From Lota lota (Eukaryota > Chordata > Actinopteri > Gadiformes > Lotidae): a stretch of DNA of 64,000 nucleotides. Below the pieces are notes generated by a model, which worked only from the letters and a program-made list of their open reading frames with translations, was not told the origin of the DNA and searched no databases. The stretch is from contig JACYXH010000406.1 of assembly GCA_026745465.1 (NCBI GenBank), positions 285,001 to 349,000 on the forward strand. The letters run 5' to 3'. Below are positions 11,560 to 22,400 of the stretch, one piece after another. The position numbers and the translations under genes are program-made. The number at the start of each line of letters is the position of its first letter. Position 1 is the stretch's first letter.

Positions 11560-14158
11560 CACACTCACACACACACTCACACTCACACACACACACACTC
11601 ACACACACACACACACACTCACACACTCACACACACACACTCACACACTCACTCACACACACACACACACTCACACACACTCACACACTCACACACACAC
11701 ACACACACGCACACGGCTGTGAGAACGACGTAGAATAAGTAGAACAACAGGGCTTATATTGTTACTTATTTTCATGTCGCTGTTTTGAACGCCGTCATGG
11801 ATAACAGAAAACCGTGTGAATGTAAGAAAGAAAAGTCATCACTTTCCTTTCTGTTTCAGGGTGGAACGAATCTGATCATCAACTGTCTGGGACCGGTGAA
11901 GTCCAACCCTGAGGAGGAGGAGAAGAAGAAGAAGAAATGGAGTTTCTTCAGGAGGGAAGACAAGAAGAAGGTGGAGCTGACGCAGGTAAGACCATAGGAA
12001 GGATTGTTTGAACTTACCAAGAACCTTACCCCCTCAAAGGTTTCTTTTCCGAACTGTCATCCATTACCAATGACACACAGATGGGACGTTTTTATCCTGT
12101 TTCCTGTTTCCTGCGTCAAACACCTTGTCCTCTACATGGTGTGTCGCACTATAGTGGTGATCCATGCACACTGTAGTGGGCATGGATCACCACTACAGTG
12201 GGCATGGATCACCACTACAGTGGCGATCCATGCGCACTACAGTGGTGTGACTAGTGGGGTGACTACAGTGGGGCGGCTACAGTGGTGTGACTACAGTGGG
12301 GTGACTACATTGGGGTGACTACAGTGGGGTGACTACAGTGGTGTGACTACAGTGGGGTGACTACAGTGGGGTGACTACAGTGGTTTGACTAGTGGGGTGA
12401 CTACAGTGGGGTGACTACAGTGGTGTGACTAGTGGGGTGACTACAGTGGGGTGACTACAGTGGTGTGACTAGTGGGGTGACTACAGTGGTGTGACTACAG
12501 TGGGGTGACTACAGTGGTGTGACTAGTGGGGTGACTACAGTGGTGTGACTACAGTGGGGTGACTAGTGGGGTGACTACAGTGGGGTGACTACAGTGGTGA
12601 GACTAGTGGGGTGACTACAGTGCGGTGACTACAGTGGTGTGACTACAGTGGGGTGACTACAGTGGTGTGACTAGTGGGGTGACTACAGTGGGGTGACTAG
12701 TGGGGTGACTACAGTGCGGTGACTACAGTGGTGTGACTACAGTGGGGTGACTACAGTGGTGTGACTAGTGGGGTGACTACAGTGGGGTGACTACAGTGCG
12801 GTGACTACAGTGGTGTGACTACAGTGGGGTGACTACAGTGGGGTGACTACAGTGCGGTGACTACAGTGGGGTGACTACAGTGGGGTGACTACAGTGGTGT
12901 GACTAGTGGGGTGACTACAGTGGGGTGACTACAGTGCGGTGACTACAGTGGTGTGACTACAGTGGGGTGACTACAGTGGTGTGACTACAGTGGGGTGACT
13001 ACAGTGCGGTGACTACAGTGGGGTGACTACAGTGCGGTGACTACAGTGGTGTGACTACAGTGGGGTGACTACAGTGGTGTGACTAGTGGGGTGACTACAG
13101 TGGGGTGACTACAGTGCGGTGACTACAGTGGTGTGACTACAGTGGGGTGACTACAGTGGTGTGACTACAGTGGGGTGACTACAGTGCGGTGACTACAGTG
13201 GTGTGACTACAGTGGGGTGACTACAGTGGTGTGACTAGTGGGGTGACTACAGTGGGGTGACTACAGTGCGGTGACTACAGTGGGGTGACTACAGTGGGGT
13301 GACTACAGTGGTGTGACTACAGTGGGGTGACTACAGTGCGGTGACTACAGTGGGGTGACTACAGTGCGGTGACTACAGTGGGGTGACTAGTGGGGTGACT
13401 ACAGTGCGGTGACTACAGTGCAGTGACTACAGTGGGGTGACTACAGTGGGGTGACTACAGTGGGGTGACTACAGTGGGGTGACTAGTGGGGTGACTACAG
13501 TGGGGTGACTACAGTGGGGTGACTAGTGGGGTTACTAGTGGGGTGACTACAGTGCGGTGACTACAGTGGGGTGACTAGTGGGGTGACTACAGTGCGGTGA
13601 CTACAGTGGGGTGACTACAGTGGGGTGACTACAGTGGGGTGACTAGTGGGGTGACTAAAGTGGGGTGACTACAGTGGGGTGACTAGTGGGGTTACTACAG
13701 TGGTGTGGTGGTGCACTCACAGAGGGGAGCATGTCTTCCAGGTGCAGACGAACGGACCGGGGAGACCGCTCTCCTACCACCAGGGCGCCACGGTTCTGTG
13801 CTACGAGGTGGAGCTCTCGCCCCGCCGGCCCCAGGGCCTGCGGGGCGAGCTGGCCCTGGGGGGGCCCCGCCTCGACACGGAGGGCTCGTCCAGCAGCGAG
13901 GGCAGCCGGGACACAGGCGACTCGGGCCGCTACTCCCACGACGGCACCGAGACGGCGGCCCTCCCCAGCCGGCCCGCCTCCCTCAGCACGGAGGACAGCG
14001 GGGGGTCGGAGGTCAGCCCCGCCCAGGAGAGCGACCACGAGGAGCAGGAGGAGGAGGAGGAGGAGAGGCGCCATTCGGACCTGAAGATAAGGGTGTCCGC
14101 TGAGATCAGCTGCCATCAGTACCAACAAACCCAGCCGGCACTTTCTCTGTGTGTGTGA
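1..14158 (+). CDS. prtg: Protogenin (PRTG), 3' part; 5' exons lie outside the window
   Basis: Single-pass Ig/fibronectin-III receptor of the DCC/neogenin group, acting at the cell surface in embryonic patterning (known for the family). Exons with matching phases: <1-17, 7213-7308, 7428-7614, 8349-8476, 9818-9988, 10349-10522, 11109-11229, 11321-11477, 11860-11985, 13742-14158. The first 17 bases end in a GTGAGT donor and join the next exon in frame ([14 protein letters not shown]). The visible protein holds the end of one FN3 domain, two whole FN3 domains (from [14 protein letters not shown] and from [12 protein letters not shown]), a transmembrane helix ([17 protein letters not shown]) and a cytoplasmic tail with [13 protein letters not shown] and GDSGRYSH, both protogenin signatures. 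The tail runs about 60 acidic residues beyond where I recall the human protein ending. IGDCC3 is the nearest alternative, but motifs and synteny favour PRTG. Confidence 0.93.
423..1112. repeat. 31/32-bp minisatellite (~22 copies) in PRTG intron
   Basis: Tandem units built on GGACTGGGTCTGTGTGGTCA, period 31 (32 where TT replaces T in GGGTTCTG). It creates long open frames in all three plus frames, but these are repeat artefacts. It lies in the intron after the first visible PRTG exon. Confidence 0.95.
1363..1545. repeat. Poly-C, (CA)n and poly-G tracts
   Basis: A C-run (about 1363-1375) is followed by (CA)n to about 1408, and a G-run lies at about 1526-1541. Simple sequence within the PRTG intron. 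Confidence 0.9.
2156..2286. repeat. (GT)n compound microsatellite
   Basis: Pure GT followed by interrupted GTGC/GTAT and a G-run. PRTG intron. Confidence 0.9.
2332..2522. repeat. 24-bp minisatellite (8 copies)
   Basis: Eight near-identical units containing TACCAGCTTTCTGTGGGGG, period 24 (21 in variant copies). PRTG intron. Confidence 0.95.
3060..3650 (+). mobile_element. Truncated LINE 3' end (L2/CR1-like non-LTR retrotransposon)
   Basis: The frame from about 3063 to 3375 reads as the very C-terminus of a non-LTR reverse transcriptase: [20 protein letters not shown], then [42 protein letters not shown] and a terminal [14 protein letters not shown] block. This is the conserved tail of L2/CR1/Rex-type fish LINEs. 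A 3' UTR follows, ending in a short tandem tail of the TCTGATTCTGAT type (about 3617-3645). The element is 5'-truncated, so inactive. It lies in the PRTG intron. Confidence 0.88.
3737..3845. repeat. (CA)n with CATACG interruptions
   Basis: Dinucleotide tract broken by regularly spaced TACG, followed by a GT-rich pair of 43-bp repeats (about 3880-3960). Confidence 0.9.
4540..5310. other. C-rich low-complexity intronic DNA
   Basis: Several C-runs (around 4545, 5006-5026, 5229-5250) in GC-rich intronic sequence. No exon with protogenin similarity was seen between 18 and 7212 other than the first partial exon. Confidence 0.6.
5808..6595. repeat. TCTGG-based minisatellite (~790 bp)
   Basis: Higher-order tandem array of TCTGG pentamers and GGGTCAGG/GGGCCAGG variants. 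All long frames across it are repeat shadows. PRTG intron. Confidence 0.95.
6665..6725. repeat. Purine (GGA)n tract
   Basis: GAGGAGG-rich run directly after the minisatellite in the PRTG intron. Confidence 0.8.
6862..6985. repeat. 39-bp tandem repeat (3 copies)
   Basis: Three copies containing GGGCACTAACCTATCACAGC at a 39-bp period in the PRTG intron. Confidence 0.9.
7022..7136. repeat. 16-bp tandem repeat (~7 copies)
   Basis: Units of TCAGCATCACGGGGCC just upstream of the PRTG exon at 7213. Confidence 0.9.
7640..8000. repeat. GGGTACAGGACA minisatellite
   Basis: A 360-bp array of 5/10/15-bp subunits (GGTACAGGACAGG). It begins about 25 bp after the PRTG donor at 7615. Confidence 0.95.
8797..9757. 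repeat. 40-bp minisatellite (24 copies), each with CACGTG and GGTTCGAACC
   Basis: Period 40. Each unit contains CACGTGTACCTGTGGGG followed by GTTAGGGTTCGAACCCC. Of 24 units, 23 keep GGTTCGAACC and one reads GGTTTGAACC. It lies in the PRTG intron between exons 8349-8476 and 9818-9988. The GGTTCGAANCC core is identical to a Pol III B-box/tRNA T-arm consensus, and CACGTG is an E-box palindrome present in most units. Confidence 0.96.
10120..10265 (+). mobile_element. Degenerate teleost dispersed-repeat tail (SINE/MITE-like)
   Basis: CGCTTTGGATAAAAGCATCT followed by TAAATGCCCTAAATGTAAATG resembles a tail that recurs widely in fish interspersed repeats. The family could not be settled from sequence alone. 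PRTG intron. Confidence 0.5.
10615..10815. repeat. 15-bp minisatellite (~13 copies)
   Basis: Units of TACRCCTGTGTAGTC with AAC/GAC variants in the PRTG intron after exon 10349-10522. Confidence 0.95.
11506..11715. repeat. (CA)n with CACACT interruptions
   Basis: About 200 bp of CA with CT interruptions in the PRTG intron, starting about 30 bp after the donor at 11478. Confidence 0.95.
12160..13705. repeat. 14-bp minisatellite (~105 copies)
   Basis: About 1.5 kb of TGACTACAGTGGGG with ordered variants (GTGGTG, GTGCGG, and a shortened GACTAGTGGGG). The variants recur in higher-order blocks. The array ends about 40 bp before the last PRTG exon at 13742. Confidence 0.96.
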
Positions 14159-14159
14159 G

Positions 14160-14333
<174 letters not shown>

Positions 14334-15719
14334 CGAGCGGGTGAGAGAGAGCGAGTGACAGAGAGACCTTGCTACCTAGTATTTGCTGTTCTAAGAGACA
14401 ATGAACAGGAAGCAGACCAAGGTCTTGATGAAGGCAGGCGAGCCGGGATGTTTTTCCCATCTCCTCTGAATGAATGTTTGCTTTTCTTTCTTTTCTTTCT
14501 GTACCTATGTTTGCTTGTTTTCCTGAGAGAAATCTCACCCACCATGAATGTTTCCAAAAGATTGTCAAAATAATGACATTTCTTGTCAGTACTTAGCAGA
14601 GTTTTCCACTGGAGCAGCGAGGGAAAGTCCTTTTGATGTTAGGCTACCTCGGTTTATCAGCTGGTCAATTTCCCCAACGTATTTAACACCTACTTATTCG
14701 CACGCCTGTTGTGGGACGGCTGCGTCTGATCACCACACAGCGTTTCCTGGAGGCCGTTTTGTCTCCCTTGCGGAGACAGGCCATTTGTTTTCCTTATCTG
14801 TTCTGAATGATCGTGAGGGCTCTGTTTGTCTCGCACAAGAAACCCTCTCCTTGAGGAACAAAGAGGTGCATCTGTGTACCTTCCAGTGTTGTGGCTGTTT
14901 CACCATGAGCCAGTATTATTCAGTTCTACTTCCATTTGAAGACGTTCTTTCCACACCCCCCTGCAGTCGCCCTTGCAGATCCTGTTTTATACTACCTCAT
15001 TTAAACGAATTATTTGATTGTCTTTTTTGCTCAGGGAACACGGTTTAGTACATTTGAAAAGTCATGTAGCTCTTACATGGTGAATTGACAGGGTATCTTC
15101 TCAGTGCTAAACCGTTCTTATATGTAATTGCCTAAAATGTATGCAGTGAATGTATTTCTGTGCCGGTTCTCTACAGGCTTTTCCTGCCTCTCAGAACGTA
15201 CTATTCGTTTTTGATTTATGTTAGAAACGTTTGCATGCTGTACAGCAGACTCTTTTTAGTTTGAGTTTTCTTTTTGAATTTAGAAGAAAATGACGTACCA
15301 AAAGTGCTAGTGCAGTGCAGCTAACCCTAAAGCTAAAGGGTACCCTAAACCCTAAGCTTTACATTGGCCTTAAGGGGTGAAGCATCCCTCCCTCTAAATG
15401 TTTGCTGGGGGGGTCTGACACACGAGGGATTTTTGTAGTGTGATTGTAGGACAGAAATGTGAGCATTTAATCAGAGACGAAAGATAAATATTGAATGAAC
15501 ACCATGAAAACCTTTTCCCTATTAAGAGATCTATAGTTTGTGTGTGCTTCTGGGTACATGCTATAATAACCTATGGTCCAAGTAGTTTTTACTGTAGGGT
15601 AGATGAAGATTAGCACTTGTCTGTGTCAAGTAGGGGTTTGTTTCATCATCATCTTTATTGAGCAATTTGTGCAGCGGTGGCAGATGCTATTAACCAAATT
15701 GTTTGCTTGCTTCATTGTC

Positions 15720-15721
<2 letters not shown>

Positions 15722-15755
<34 letters not shown>
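15722..15755. repeat. Poly-C homopolymer (~34)
   Basis: Uninterrupted C-run. Exact length in an assembly is unreliable for such tracts. Confidence 0.9.
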
Positions 15756-17869
15756 ACTAGCTGATCACTGGCAGATGCTTAAACACGTTGAGATTATTGT
15801 ATCTGCTGAATGACGATGGAAGCCAGCTCAGCATATCAGTTGAGATGCTGCTTCTCAATCAAAGCCTTGCCCATCTGTGCCCTGTGATCACCTGACCTGC
15901 TGTGGGTTCACTCTCAAAGTGCCCAAAAACAATGAATTCAGAGGCCCCCCATGATTAAAGAAGTGTCGTTTATTAAAAGCAGTACGGGGCGAACCAATCA
16001 GAAGATCCCCTCGCAGCTGTCCTTAAAGAATTTCACTGTTGAGCGTGGATTTGTGTACAGTGTGGACGAAATTCATATGCAGTTAAAGAATATTATATTG
16101 CTTCCGAGCCTGTGTCGCAACAGTGCAGTCATGTATGGGCGTTCATTGACTTTCACTCATTTGTTTAAGATCTACGTGTACATATCGGGCAATACGTATT
16201 TGCCTGTCATACAAAAGTACTAGTAATATTTACTTTTAACTCATCTTTTCAGCCAAGTGATGCCAAATTCTGTTCTGTAGGTTAAAACTTGTTTTGTTTT
16301 TGAAAGTCCTTGGACGTTCCTATCCATGTACATGACTGTATTTCCAATCAGAGAGTTGCAGGGGATCCAATCAGAGAATCAATTGCGGTGTCTGTTTGTA
16401 TGGAAGGCAAAACAATCAACACAAGCAACAATGTAAACCAAAGATTATTTTGTCACCGTTGCATATTGGCAAAATAACAATTTAACTGCACACTTTCTGT
16501 GACGTTTTTCCTTTTTTATAGTGATGCATTTGTAAACTAAAAGACTACTTCAAGTGTTTCTACAATATTGCAAGCCACCAGGAGACATTTGAAAGTGTGG
16601 TTGTGAACAACTAATTTATTTCCAACACTTTAAGAACATCTCTTTATTTTGATGAGCAATGATGGATGTTTTGGTTGCTATACTTTAGTTGTTTTATTGC
16701 TATTAAAGTCCCAATTTTCTTTCAATGAAGCCAGAGCTGTATTCATGTTTGACTTAAATGCGCTCATTGTTTGTTGCAGCTGAATATTTTAGCAGGTCCT
16801 GCTGAATAAGTATGAGACCCAGTCCACAGCCTGAAAATAGGCTCTCTCTTACGTTTATTGGAAATCTGTTTACACAGCACTTGCAACAGAACAGCAAACT
16901 CATTTAAATCTGCAAATGTAGTTAATTGTTTTTTCCCCCATTATTGAGAGTCTAAAGGTTATGGATTAGATCGCTACCTCATTACGGTTCTACTTTTTCC
17001 TTATATTTATAACAAATGCCCAACGGCCTACGACGCCGTTGGATAAAGAATGTCTGTGCTACTTTTGGTTTTGTTTCGTTCCTTCCTGGACGTGTGAATT
17101 TAAAGGGACGGCGTGCGGAGCCTAGTTTGTGTTGCTCCGGTCCCCCACCTGCAGTACAGCGGCGTGACGAGCGAGTTGCTCCCCCAGAGGGGCCAGAGCA
17201 GCGGGCCATTTCGCCGTTGAACTCGGGGACCCACTGCCACTCGGCTTTCCCCTGGAAGCAGACCTCGAAAATTGAATGTACCTTTTGTAATTATTAGGGT
17301 TCGTTTGTTTTTCGTTCAGTGTTCATGTCTTGATACATTTTGTCCGTTTGTTTTTGTCTATCAGAGTTACAAAGTTATATCAATGCTCCTGCCAAAATGG
17401 TTGTTGAATGTAAGCAGTTTTATACCGCCTTTAATTGGGAAAGAGGAATTCTAGTTTAAATAAAAGTATAGAAATGTGTCTTCGCTTTATTTCCTTCATG
17501 AATCTTTTGTAATGCTCGTTTATAATAACGCAACCATTTGACCAAATAGTTTATGTACAGGAGCCAACACATGCTGCACCTCCTCTTACCTGTGTTTATA
17601 TATGTAAGCTATCCATTTACATTGCAGGCTCAAAGGCAGTTTGCCAGCCCTAAAATATCCATAACACTGTTATCAAAGCTATAATGTATGATATTAAACT
17701 GTTGTATAATAAATAGGATAATCCTACATACAATGTACAGTATAACATGCACACATACCGAGCAGAAATACAACTTGGCTCAGCATTGGTATATCGATAG
17801 AGATAGAGCTATATAGATATAGATATAACTTACCTTCTGTGTCATCTTGGGTATGTATAAAAAAAGAAT

Positions 17870-18600
17870 GAATAAGGGAGAGGAGAGGTTAGGTTAGGGT
17901 AGAGGAGAGGTTAGGTTAGGGTAGAGGAGACGAGAGGTTAGGGTAGAGAGGAGAGGTTAGGGTAAAGGAGAGGAGAGGTTAGGGTAGAGGAGATGAGAGG
18001 TTAGAGGGAGAGGTTAAGGGGAGGGGGGTTAAGGTAGATGCGATGTTAAAGTTAGCGTAGAGAGGAAGGGGAGGTTAAGGCAGAAGGGACGTTAAGGTTA
18101 GGGTAGAGGGGTGGGGGGAGGTTAAGGTAGAGCAGAGGTTAAGGTTAGGGTAGAGGGGTGGGGGAGGTTAAGGTAGAGGGGAGGTTAAGGTTAGGGTAGA
18201 GGGGTGGGGGAGGTTAAGGTAGAGGGGAGGTTAAGGTTAGGGTAGAGGGGTGGGGGGAGGTTAAGGTAGAGGGGAGGTTAAGGTTAGGGTAGGTTAAGGT
18301 TAGGGTAGAGGGGTGAAGGGAGGTTAAGGTAGAGGGGAGGTTAAGGTTAGGGTAGGTTAAGGTTAGGGTAGGGTAGAGGGGTGAAGGGAGGTTAAGGTAG
18401 AGGGGAGGTTAAGGTTAGGGTAGGTTAAGGTTAGGGTAGAGGGGTGAAGGGAGGTTAAGGTAGAGGGGAGGTTAAGGTTAGGGTAGGTTAAGGTTAGGGT
18501 AGGGTAGAGGGGTGAAGGGAGGTTAAGGTAGAGGGGAGGTTAAGGTTAGGGTAGAGGGGTGGGGGAGGTTACGGTAGAGGGGTGGGGGGAGGTTAAGGTT
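17870..18600. repeat. GGTTAAGGTTAGGGTAGAGG minisatellite
   Basis: About 730 bp of purine-biased tandem units mixing GGTTAGGG and GGTTAAGG with AGAGGGGTGGGG. It contains GGTTAGGG words but is too irregular to be telomeric. Intergenic, downstream of PRTG. Confidence 0.93.
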
Positions 18601-19430
18601 AGAGAATATTGTATAAAGGTAATATGCATGTGTATTATGTGTATTAGTGAACTCATGGAGTTTTACCTGACCCAAGAAGTTAACGCACAACAATGCTGAA
18701 AAAGCCACACAACAAGGTAGAGTTTTCAGAGGATATTATTTTATAAAACCCCGTTAGTATACATTTTAAAAAGCGTTTGCACATTATAACATTTTGTGTG
18801 ACATCATGAAACCAGCCCATGCCTCATCCATCTCTCCCTAACTCTTTCCCTAACACTGAACCCTAACGCCTTGAAGGACAAGGAGCACTCCCACTGTGGG
18901 AAGGAAGGAAACCTTGATGCAACACATTAGGAGGATCCTAATGTGTAACAAATGGTGACAAAGTCAAGTTCTGCGAGTGTGTAGGAGATGAATCCAGTCC
19001 AGCGATGACTTCAGCTCTGATGAGCCGCAGTTTGTCACTGAAATATTGCCAGAGGAAAAATACAAATTGTTCACTTTAAGACTGTATTTGAATGTCTAAG
19101 TAGGGTCAGGTAATGACTAGGTTATTACAACTATAGTAAATTAACACAATATCCATGTTAACTTCAGCAGTGGACTACTGACCTGAAGGACTTGAGCTGT
19201 TCAGAGATACAGGTGTGATACAGCTCAGGTGTGTCTGCCCCAGACTGAACACAGCACTTCAACCGCACCTTACAAAATGGATGACAATGATTATTCTCAC
19301 TATTCAAAATGAGCCAACATTCAGTTATTTAGCTATCCAAAGAGTATCAGTGAACTCAGATGCATGTCATTACGTTTGGTCTGAGAACTTGGGGGTTGAA
19401 CCCAGTACCATGTGATGGAGAGCCCAACAC
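18600..19430. other. Intergenic, no recognisable gene
   Basis: AT-rich unique sequence. No conserved coding exon or repeat was recognised. Confidence 0.5.
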
Positions 19431-22400
19431 CCCATCCTGCCCTGTCCGAGGACCACCAGTACCACATTCACCTTCAGGACGCACGGCTCCAGCTCTCTCT
19501 CCTCACTGGTTTTCCCTTTAGAGTCGGGTGTCACTCGCCCCACCAGGACATCCTTCACCAGGCAGGTCCTCCATCAGCCTCCCTCTGCCACGCCTTCCTG
19601 GTGGTAACATCAGCGCTAGTTTGGCCTCAATGTCTGGGTCACAATCACAGCAGTGGTCTGTGCGGTCTGGTATCAGTGGTGGTTTTATGGTCTGTATCAG
19701 TGGTGGTTTCATGGTCTGGTATCAGTGGTGGTTTCATGGTCTGGTATCAGTGGTAGTTTTATGGTCTGGTATCAGTGGTAGTTTTATGGTCTGGTATCAG
19801 TGTGTAGTTTGCTGTCATATCTGATAGTAAACTATACAGTTCATGCAGACTTACCAGTAATACCTGTTGGCAGGTAGATTCACGGTCTTCCTCCAGATGA
19901 ACGGCTCCTCCATCAGCTCTCCTCAGCCAAGGAGTCCTGGTCTGTAACAAACAGCGGTAGTTTGTCTGGTAACAGAGCAGTAGTTTGTGTGGTCTGTTAA
20001 CACAGCAGTGGTTTGAATGGTGTGGTAACATTTGTCGTTTGCTGTAATGCCTGATAGTAAACAATACAGCTCATCATGCAAACTTACCAGTAACACTTGT
20101 TGGTGGGTAGATTCATGGTCTTCCTCCAGCAGCTGGATTCCTGGTCTGGTAACAAACCGTGGTAGTGGTTGAGCCGTGGGTGGGTGGGTGGGTTTATTCT
20201 TTGGATGCCCTGTTTAAACCAGTGCTGGGTGGAGTGTTAAAGAGAGGATGAAATATGATTATTATTATTCATTCCAACTTGTCCTTCCATAGAAACTGTG
20301 GCAAAAGCATCTTCAGTTATCGGTTAGTCAGAAAACTTTAAAATGCAAGTATGTGAATTCAAGAGCATACCTTTTTAATTCAAGAGCATACCTCTGGTCG
20401 TCACATGACACAGAACACAAGGTTGACTAACAGCTGGCATTTACCTCTAAAGACATCAGCAGTCACATCGCAGCCCTGCAGGCGGATCCTGGTGGGTCAT
20501 CTCAACGTCTAGTCACAACACAATCTTATCATTTGTTTAAAAAAAAGACAACTTTTAGAACTTATTTGAGAAAGTAGAGCAGACCCTACAGCCTTCACAT
20601 TTAGAGCAACATTGCGAGTGTACATAAATCCTGTTCACTCATAGGTCGATTAACCCAGGGAATGTTTTCTCTAAATCGTTCTGATCAAAGGGATGGCAGC
20701 AGTGACAGCTCTAGGAGTAGTACATTCTATAGAAGTGGCAGTGAGAGTGATAATCACTTTAGAGATGGGTGTCCTTACCCCCACGAGGACATCCTTCACC
20801 AGGCAGGTCCTCCAGCACGGCTCGCCATCAGCTCCCCTCCGCCACGGAGTCCTGGTCTGCAACAACCAGCCGTGGTTTCACCTCAACGTCTGCTAACAAA
20901 CAGTGGGAGTAGGTCTGGTAACAGCATTATTTAGTCTGGTAACAAACAGTGGGAGTAGGTCTGGTAACAGCATTATTTAGTCTGCTAACAAACAGTGGGA
21001 GTAGGTCTGGTAACAGCATTATTTAGTCTGCTAACAAACAGTGGGAGTAGGTCTGGTAACAGCAGTGGTTTGTCTGATAACAAACAGTGGGAGTAGGTCT
21101 GGTAACAGCAGTGGTTTGTCTGATAACAAACAGTGGGAGTAGGTCTGGTAACAGCAGTGGTTTGTCTGGTAACAATAGCATTATTTAGTCTGGTAACAGC
21201 AGTGGTTTGAAAGGTGTGGTGACATTTGTCGTTTGCTGTAATGCCTGATAGTAAACAACACAGCTCCTCATGCAAACTTACCAGTAACACTTGTTGGTGG
21301 GTAGATTCATGGTCTTCCTCCAGCAGCTGGATTCCTGGTCTGGTAACAAACCGTGGTAGTGGTTGAGCCGTGGGTGGGTGGGTGGGTTTATTCTTTGGAT
21401 GCCCTGTTTAAACCAGTGCTGGGTGGAGTGTTAAAGAGAGGATGAAATATGATTATTATTATTCATTCCAACTTGTCCTTCCATAGAAACTGTGGCAAAA
21501 GCATCTTCAGTTATCGGTTAGTCAGAAAACTTTAAAATGCAAGTATGTGAATTCAAGAGCATACCTTTTTAATTCAAGAGCATACCTCTGGTCGTCACAT
21601 GACACAGAACAGAAGGTTGACTAACAGCTGGCATTTACCTCTAAAGACATCACCAGTCACATCGCAGTCCTGCAGGCGGATCCTGGTGGGTCATCTCAAC
21701 GTCTAGTCACAACACAATCTTATCATTTGTTTAAAAAAAGACAACTTTTAGAACTTATTTGAGAAAGTAGAGCAGACCCTACAGCCTTCACATTTAGAGC
21801 AACATTGCGAGTGTACATAAATCCTGTTCACTCATAGGTCGATTAACCCAGGGAATGTTTCCTCTAAATCGTTCTGATCAAAGGGATGGCTGCAGTGACA
21901 GCTCTAGGAGTAGTACATTCCATAGAAGTGGCAGTGAGAGTGATAATCACTTTAGAGATGGGTGTCCTTACCCCCACGAGGACATCCTTCACCAGGCAGG
22001 TCCTCCAGCACGGCTCGCCATCAGCTCCCCTCCGCCACGGAGTCCTGGTCTGCAACAACCAGCCGTGGTTTCACCTCAACGTCTGCTAACAAACAGTGGG
22101 AGTAGGTCTGGTAACAGCATTATTTAGTCTGGCAACAAACAGTGGGAGTAGGTCTGGTAACAGCGTTATTTAGTCTGGTAACAAACAGTGGGAGTAGGTC
22201 TGGTAACAGCATTATTTAGTCTGGTAACAAACAGTGGGAGTAGGTCTGGTAACAGCATTATTTAGTCTGGTAACAAACTGTGGGAGTAGGTCTGGTAACA
22301 GCATTATTTAGTCTGGTAACAAACAGTGGGAGTAGGTCTGGTAACAAACTGTGGGAGTAGGTCTGGTAACAGCAGTGGTTTGTCTGGTAACAATAGCATT

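Noticed and set aside
17870..18600. Interstitial telomeric repeat
   Set aside because: TTAGGG words occur but never as a regular hexamer array; the unit is a longer purine minisatellite.
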